DNA of 64,000 nucleotides from Providencia stuartii. GTDB taxonomy: Bacteria; Pseudomonadota; Gammaproteobacteria; Enterobacterales; Enterobacteriaceae. Positions 58,275 through 64,000 of the stretch are shown here, piece by piece. The translations under genes were made by a program, and so were the position numbers. Every line of letters starts with the position of its first letter. The first letter of the stretch is position 1. Under the pieces are notes generated by a model. The model saw nothing but the letters and a program-made list of their open reading frames with translations, did not search any database and was not told the origin of the DNA. Where the stretch lies: assembly GCA_900455155.1 (NCBI GenBank), contig UGUC01000004.1:248001-312000 (forward strand), in the 5' to 3' direction.

Positions 58275-61200
58275 TTACCGTCGTTCAAGGTTGTTGTGGA
58301 TAGCTTGAATTTCTTCTTTCAAACTTCCACCACAATAAACCATAGAGGTATCATATCGTTCATACTTGGCTTCACGAGATGCGCTAAACCAATTGAATGA
58401 GCCAATGCAGAGTAAATTATCATCTCCGATAACAATTTTACTATGAACTCGTCGCACTAGCTTTGTAGCAATACCATAAGAATCTAATTGTTCCAAGGCA
58501 TTATGAAGATTGACTTCTCTTTCTTTACGTTTTTCAGGATCAGAGTGTTGGATATTGTAATTTCTATCGGTGATCACTTTTACTTGGATACCCTTAGCTG
58601 TTGCTTGAGCCATGGAATCAATGAATCCAGCTTGTTCAAGTTTTTGCAAATTTAACCAAGGGGATATAATGGTAATATGTTTTTCAGTGTTACTAATTGT
58701 TTGATTTAAAAAGTCATCGTGCTCTTTCACACCGTGAAGCGTGTATATTTGAGTATTCGATTTTTGTAAGTCTTGCCTTTCTTTGTATTCGAAATGTAAG
58801 GCATTCCTTTCCTCTAAGAATAAGTATTTGGCAAGCAATCCCCTTGGTGAAGAAGGGGGTTGGATTTCAAATAAATCCATATCTCCAAAAACAAGAAAAC
58901 TATCCTTAGCGCGTGATACAGCAACATTCAGCATGCTGTTATCACTATCGATAAAACCGCCATCTTCATGTTTTGAATATACAGGGGAAAATATAACAAT
59001 CGCTCTTTCTGCGCCTTGAAGTGAGTGAACAGTACCGACAGTTAGTGTATTTTCACTAGTTTCAGCAGTAATTCCTTGTTTACTAAGAGCATCTTTAATA
59101 GTTGAAACTTGAGCACTGAATGGCGTTACTATTCCAACTATTTGCTGAATAGGTTTCCCATAGTGATTTTCGATACGTTGTCGATTTTCTATTAACCAAG
59201 CTGAAATGATTTCTGCTTCTAATCGATTGAAACGGCTTCCTGTATTTCTTTGCTCACCTTTTCCATCGATATGGAGATAGCCCATTGCAGGGAATAAAAG
59301 GTTGTCACTATCTCCTCTTTTTGGTAGTAATTTTCCTTGATAGCAAAGCTCATTACAGTACCCGATGATGTTATCAAAGCAGCGTCGATGCTCGTAAAGA
59401 TACATACCTCTCTCTAAATCAGAGTCATAATGGTAGCGTGAAGACAATTGTGCAATTTTCATTACACTGCCAGAAGCTGAACACTTTCCGAGTTCGGTGA
59501 TTGAGTCATATTCTGCATTGATTTGTTCTTGTGTATTTTCGCTCAGAATTTTTTCTTCCAACATGTTTCCGGAGTCAATGGCTCGAGTGATATTCCATAT
59601 TGGAGGTATTTGTGCAGTATCGCCAATAACAAGTGCTTTTTTAGCAAATGCGAAGGAGGCCGCAGCAACTTCAGGTAGTACTTGACCGGCCTCATCGACA
59701 ATGAGTAAATCAGCAATATTATATGCATAGCCTCTTTCATGCTTTTTTTGCCCTTTATTTGCGGGTAAAAGCATATAGTTAGGTAACATATAGCAAGTCA
59801 TTACCACACATGGCGTTAACATCATTTTACGTTGCCAGTGACGTTCTACTGTTTTAAGCCCGTTTTTTCCTTTCTCCTTGTTAAGATCATCAATATTGAG
59901 TACATCAATGAGCCAACGGCCTTCCCAATAATGAGTGGTTAGCAAAAATAGAGGAAATCTGATTTGTGTGTCAGCCAGTTCATCAATTTGCAACAAGTTT
60001 GGTTCTTCACCCTGTTTATATCCAAGTTCAGAAGCAATGGTGAGCCACTTTGCCAATATCTCTTTTTCTTGTTGGGTTATTTGATGTATATAATTAATTT
60101 GTTGTTGATAATCCTCTTGTTTTCGCTCTTCACTATCGAGCAATTTTTTAATTAAACTATCAATAACATTGATTTCAGTTGGTTCTTTTTCAATGTCGAA
60201 GCCATCTAATTTATCAGCAAGGAACAGCTTAACTTGGTAGTAACGCTTTTTTCCGACTGGTGGAAGCCATGAAAATAATGAAATAAATAGAGATTCATTC
60301 GCTCTATATTTATCCCATTCTACTGAAGCAATTTTTAACCTATCTATTTTAGATTGTGTTTTTGATAGTAATACGGTCTGGTCATTAAGATAAGAATTTA
60401 TATCATCGGATACTTGGGCGATTTTCCCTCGAATTTCTTGTAGAGAATCCCAAGTTTGCTTTATCTCAACTAACTTATTGGACTGCTCGGAGAGTTGTTC
60501 ATGCAATAACGCAATAATTTTTTCAGGGGATGAACAATCTTTATTGGGGAATGCCAATTTGGCTTTATTTAAATAAAAATCTAGTGCGCTTTCAATATAT
60601 TCTTTAGATTCTATTTCTTTAAAAAACTCGTCAGTCTGGTACTTTTTGATTGCTTCTGCTTTCTTGGTACTTGAAGGGAAATAAGCACCAAAACTTTTAA
60701 TATTTGGCAGCCAGCGACCTGACATAGCGCCATTTCCTTCGGAAAAGTCCTTTCCAAATGCTTCGATGATATTAGTGACGGCTTGGTTATTGGTTGAAGT
60801 CGCAAGTACAATTGGCGGATTTGTTTGTTCGAGCGCGGCTTTAGCCCAAAGCGTTGCAATAATGGATAAAAGTAAAGTCGTTTTTTCCTGTGCCAGGAGG
60901 GCCGTTGACTGCTAAAATATCGCCGTCATTGGCATTAAGAAAATGACCTAGTGCATCTCGCTGAGCCAGCGCTAAAGGAAACCTATCCCCAGAATGACCT
61001 AATCGATAAACAAAGGAATCTTCAGTTGAAATTAGTGGCTCGATTTCAGGAGAAGTGAAGTTAGCGAACCGCTCAAATAATGGGACTTTTTTCTTATTTA
61101 CAAGTAAGTGGTCATAAAGAGAAAGAATATGAGTACTAGCACCTTTAGGTTCTACTTTTTTTAGTATATATCCGTAATCGGCAAGTTCATACTGTTCGTG

Positions 61201-61785
61201 AGTGTTTATCCAAGATTCAGCGATACTATTTAATAGTTTATATGAATCATCTAAATATGACCCCCACCCTTGGAAATAGCCTTCATATCTTTTCTCTTTT
61301 TCTTCTTCAGTTTCTTCAGTTTCTAAATGAGATTCATCATAATGCATAGATGATGATGTATTCGTCGTTTTATATTTATCGTACTCAGATATTTCACCAA
61401 TAGAGAATGAACCATGAGACAGCGGTTCAAGTAGATCTCTAGGAATGACGGTAGTTGATGTTGGAAATAAAAAACCTTCTCGATTTATTTTTGCTAGTGT
61501 CACAAGCGGGGTGACATATGTTGGACTGCCAGCAAGGCGTTCTTTTCCATGTTGTATTAGCCGTATAAAAACTTTTGGGCGTAAAATGACATCTACTGTG
61601 TTTACATCATCTTTTTCATCGGAAAAAAAACGCTCAGTAATAATGCTATCAAGGCGACCTGATGAAACACTTTCCCATTTAATCAAATTATTCGTGTCTC
61701 GTTTTTCTAGAGCCCCTTTTCCTGACTCCGCATCAGCTAGTGAATTTCGCCAATAAGCGGCTAATTTTAGATAGTTATCATCCAT
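58275..61785 (-). CDS. SF1 helicase fused to a PLD nuclease, type II Mokosh-like, one frameshift
   Basis: Large protein of about 1169 residues once one base is removed from the six-T run at 60881-60886; the shift falls inside Walker A, so GPPGTGK continues as [12 protein letters not shown]. An N-terminal region of about 290 residues precedes the UPF1/DNA2-type helicase core: Walker A at about 295, [13 protein letters not shown] (motif II), [43 protein letters not shown] and [17 protein letters not shown]. The C-terminus is a phospholipase-D-type nuclease domain with one HKD motif (HSKIVIGDD) and GSFNW. A single-gene helicase-PLD architecture is that of the type II Mokosh antiphage system. Defence function is inferred from architecture and island location. 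Confidence 0.82.
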
Positions 61786-62096
61786 TTCCTGTCCTAAAAA
61801 TAATAATATTTAATTGACTATAATAAGATAAATTTATATATAGAGCGTTATTCTCCATACTCACAGGATAACTTCAATATAAAATTTAACTTGATTTTAA
61901 GTTTTGATAGGGGGTCTAGAGCGGTGTCGGTTATCTGATAACTTATAAGCATGTATTGTTCCACCTGCATCGCGATTACTTGTATTAGACAGCTATCAGA
62001 AAAAGTAAGAATTTCACCTGTTGGTATAAATAAATTTATACCTTCATATTTTAATTTAGATCACGAGGTTAAGTGTTATGTGCGAGTACTACCTCC

Positions 62097-62275
62097 GCTA
62101 AAGTGAAAATTAAGATACTAAAGGCGCCTTTTTTATGTCTGAAATCTTAAGTTTACAAGGCCTTCCTCATGTTTCAGTCAATCCATATCAATATAATCCA
62201 ATCCACACCATCTTTTTTGTGAGTATATCTGTTGTTCCGATAATGTTTATTACTCATTATTTAATAACTACACTC
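62097..62275 (+). repeat. Decayed copy of the leuX 3' flank (att-like)
   Basis: TAAAGTGAAAATTAAGA, the terminator region, AAATCTTAAG, TTACAAGG and GTGAGTATATCTGT occur in the same order and spacing as at 43044-43200 downstream of leuX. A degraded tRNA 3' end (GCGAGTACTACCTCCGC) precedes it at about 62080. So a second, older attachment-site junction lies here, 19 kb from leuX in direct orientation. Confidence 0.75.
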
Positions 62276-62380
62276 GTTCCAAAACTGCCTGCGCCCCTGT
62301 TTTCTGGTAAATCCACTTTGGCATAGTTAAAGGCTTCGTCATATTTGAAGTAGTGATTTTCACTATCTAGTTACTGGGGT

Positions 62381-62600
62381 TGTCCATTTCTCATTATTTG
62401 AGACAGGCCAACTTAGAATTTAACTAACTGATTCAAATAAATAGGTATTTAAACATTCACGATGAAACGGCTCATTGAATTGCTCGATAACGCTATTTCA
62501 CTGTGGCTTATTGGGTTAAATATGGTATAACTCAATTTGATCATTTTCGCAGTAGTTCAATAAATTAATTGAAATTAGCTCGGGGCTATTAGCCACGTGA
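62381..62600 (-). pseudogene. IS3-family OrfB remnant, reversed
   Basis: The plus strand starts with TGTCCATTTCTCATTATTTG, then AGACAG, a decayed right end of the 56841 IS. On the minus strand, coding reads ELISINLLNYCENDQIELYH, stop, NKPQ, stop, NSVIEQFNEPFHRECLNT, matching the OrfB segment around the second Asp and Glu of the 56841 element. Fossil of a reversed copy. Confidence 0.75.
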
Positions 62601-62846
62601 ATTTCTTGGACAATCCTCCTTGTATTGTACACTTTCGAACACATGTTCTTACATGTTATCTGGCTAATAGGGTGTCGATTTTAATTATGGGTATTTGAGT
62701 GAATAACGCTCAGTACCTTAGATGGTTATCACAATATAAGGTGTCATGCATAATATCTAATGCCTACTAGGTATCTGATATTTTTTCACATTGAGCTGAA
62801 CAATAAAAACAACTCTTATTGTTTGAAAACTTGTTCACGATGCCAA

Positions 62847-63689
62847 TTAATAAATATATCTTTTTGGGTATTCCATCGTATCTTTAGGCAAATAGATTAA
62901 TTTACCTGCAAAATTCCAGAATAACTTTTCTACCATCTGGTTACCATTAACCCCTTTAGAGACCAGTAATTTCATATTCTCATCAAGGCCGATAGCGCCC
63001 ATATCAAAAGCGGAATGATGCAGTGAACATAAAGCAATCCCATTATTAATCGTGCATGGACCACCAAACTGTTTCCACTTAATATGAGCGGCTTCTAAAC
63101 CAACAACAGCACTATCATAACGTAAATTGTAACCGCATATAGCACATTGATAATTGTAAGCTCGTAAAATATTTTGCCTAAACGCGGGGTCTCGGGCCTT
63201 GCGGATTTCATGGAGTGGAAAGTCGAGACGGCTAGCGATAATATCTTGTACATTTTCAGGAAAATGCTCATTTAAAATCTGTTGGGCTAACTTATCTATC
63301 AAAGTAGGCCTTTTTAGAAGAAGTTGGTAGCTTTCTTCATTAAACCCGCCAAATATATTTTGCTGAATTAACTCATTTTTAGATGGCTGCTTATTCCCTT
63401 TTTTCAGTTCGTATTCTTCTGTATTTTGTAAATCCCAAAAACCATCCCGTTTTAATCGCCAAAAAGGCATATTTGGATAGTGTTCTCGGCGATATGGGCC
63501 AAAACTAATAAGCAATTCTAATAGCTGTTGGTGAATTTCATTTCCATAATTAAATAGACGGGGATGCCCCTTTCGATATTCTGAAAGTACCAATAAAAGC
63601 AATAGCGGCTTATGAGGGGCTCTTTGATCGCCTTTACGCCATATCGTCAAGTTAGAAATATCATTCTGTAGCGCACTGGAAGTATACAT
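62847..63689 (-). CDS. HNH restriction endonuclease, phosphorothioate-DNA-dependent family
   Basis: 280-residue type IV restriction-like enzyme. The N-terminal part (about 1-165) has the sulfur-binding-domain signature of ScoMcrA-type proteins: WRKGDQRAPHKPLLLLLVLS (about 18-37) and FGPYRREHYPNMPFWRLKRD. The C-terminal HNH nuclease has CAICGYNL, LEAAHIKWKQFGGPCTINNG and CSLHHSAFD, with paired zinc cysteines and catalytic His. Related enzymes cut DNA carrying Dnd-type phosphorothioate modification, so the host should lack such modification, and no dnd genes are in the window. Frame intact. It is 1 kb from the helicase-PLD gene, forming a small defence cluster. Confidence 0.85.
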   Translation of the reverse strand: MYTSSALQNDISNLTIWRKGDQRAPHKPLLLLLVLSEYRKGHPRLFNYGNEIHQQLLELLISFGPYRREHYPNMPFWRLKRDGFWDLQNTEEYELKKGNKQPSKNELIQQNIFGGFNEESYQLLLKRPTLIDKLAQQILNEHFPENVQDIIASRLDFPLHEIRKARDPAFRQNILRAYNYQCAICGYNLRYDSAVVGLEAAHIKWKQFGGPCTINNGIALCSLHHSAFDMGAIGLDENMKLLVSKGVNGNQMVEKLFWNFAGKLIYLPKDTMEYPKRYIY

Positions 63690-64000
63690 AGTTATTTTAT
63701 TTTCAGCAGATTAGAGTTATTACCATTTATTTGGGCAAACAGATGCAGCAGCTTACAGCTAGTTTCCATCTATTTACCTTATTTTACAAATTCGCTATAG
63801 AAAAATGGTTTGTAAGACGACAAAAATTTAATTTGACGATATTTGTATGGATTATTGATAATCGCCAAATCGTTTTAAGAAAATAAGCAAAGAAAAACAG
63901 CGGATTATACGGAAAATTAAGTCAGCTGATAAGCATTGACAACGTTTTCAGAATTCAAAAATTCCAGTGTAAATATTGTGTAAGGTCGTAGAAGCTAATA
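63690..64000. promoter_or_regulatory. Upstream region of the HNH gene
   Basis: About 310 AT-rich bases to the window end. It should hold the promoter of the minus-strand HNH gene, but no boxes can be assigned with confidence. No reading frame of note. Confidence 0.4.

Larger units (their letters stand above)
61786..62846. other. Gene-free 1-kb spacer with island fossils
   Basis: No supported gene. It contains a decayed copy of the leuX downstream region (62097-62275) and a reversed IS3 remnant (62381-62600), both listed separately. The remainder shows nothing recognisable. Confidence 0.6.

Overview
The window looks like a chromosomal segment of an AT-rich enterobacterium of the Morganellaceae, most likely Providencia. 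The evidence is the gene content: an MR/P-like fimbrial operon, an MrpJ-like regulator, and a housekeeping backbone in the order seen in E. coli (ridA-pyrI-pyrB-pyrL; argF/rraB divergent; yjgM-valS-holC-pepA divergent from lptF-lptG; then tRNA-Leu leuX). The genus is inference; the gene order is visible in the sequence.

Layout. 0.2-7.6 kb: an eight-gene chaperone-usher operon in MR/P order (major pilin, minor pilin, usher, chaperone, three minor pilins, tip adhesin). 8-10.3 kb: a secreted protein of unknown function, the degraded tail of another gene, and a GNAT acetyltransferase. 10.6-12.7 kb: ridA and the pyrBI operon with its pyrL leader and attenuator. 12.9-19.7 kb: an accessory insertion bounded by gene debris (an IS6 remnant and a phnX fragment). 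It holds a LacI-type regulator divergent from a three-gene operon: nucleoside transporter, adenosylhomocysteinase-like protein and secreted 5'-nucleotidase. Its promoter has a CRP-like site and a LacI-type operator in textbook spacing. 19.8-21.4 kb: argF with ARG boxes, and rraB. 21.6-25.3 kb: copper module copZ-cueR-glutaredoxin-copA with CueR-type promoters. 25.4-31.4 kb: an RND efflux pair, a DUF1471 protein, a MarA-like regulator and a MerR regulator. 31.5-39.8 kb: housekeeping block. 39.9-42.6 kb: a small caspase-fold-like protein, a 198-bp tandem repeat array and ampH. 43.0 kb onward: leuX followed by an island of integrase fragments, IS3 elements, an IS-broken hcp gene, a complete type 1 (fim) operon with its own XRE regulator, an SF1 helicase-PLD protein resembling type II Mokosh, and an HNH nuclease of the phosphorothioate-DNA-dependent family.

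A warning for any reader: about twenty otherwise intact genes carry single-base frameshifts, nearly all at homopolymer runs and nearly all insertions. They include four in the last 350 bp of valS and one in lptF, both essential in E. coli. This pattern points to sequencing or assembly error more than to real decay. I therefore annotate those genes at full length as CDS and give the shift position. True fossils (IS, integrase, phnX, hcp) are marked separately.

Best candidates for new biology: the nucleoside/SAH-like operon with an atypical hydrolase; the 198-bp tandem repeat array; the two-gene unit at 44.7-45.6 kb beside a broken hcp; the small caspase-like protein; and the leuX defence cargo.
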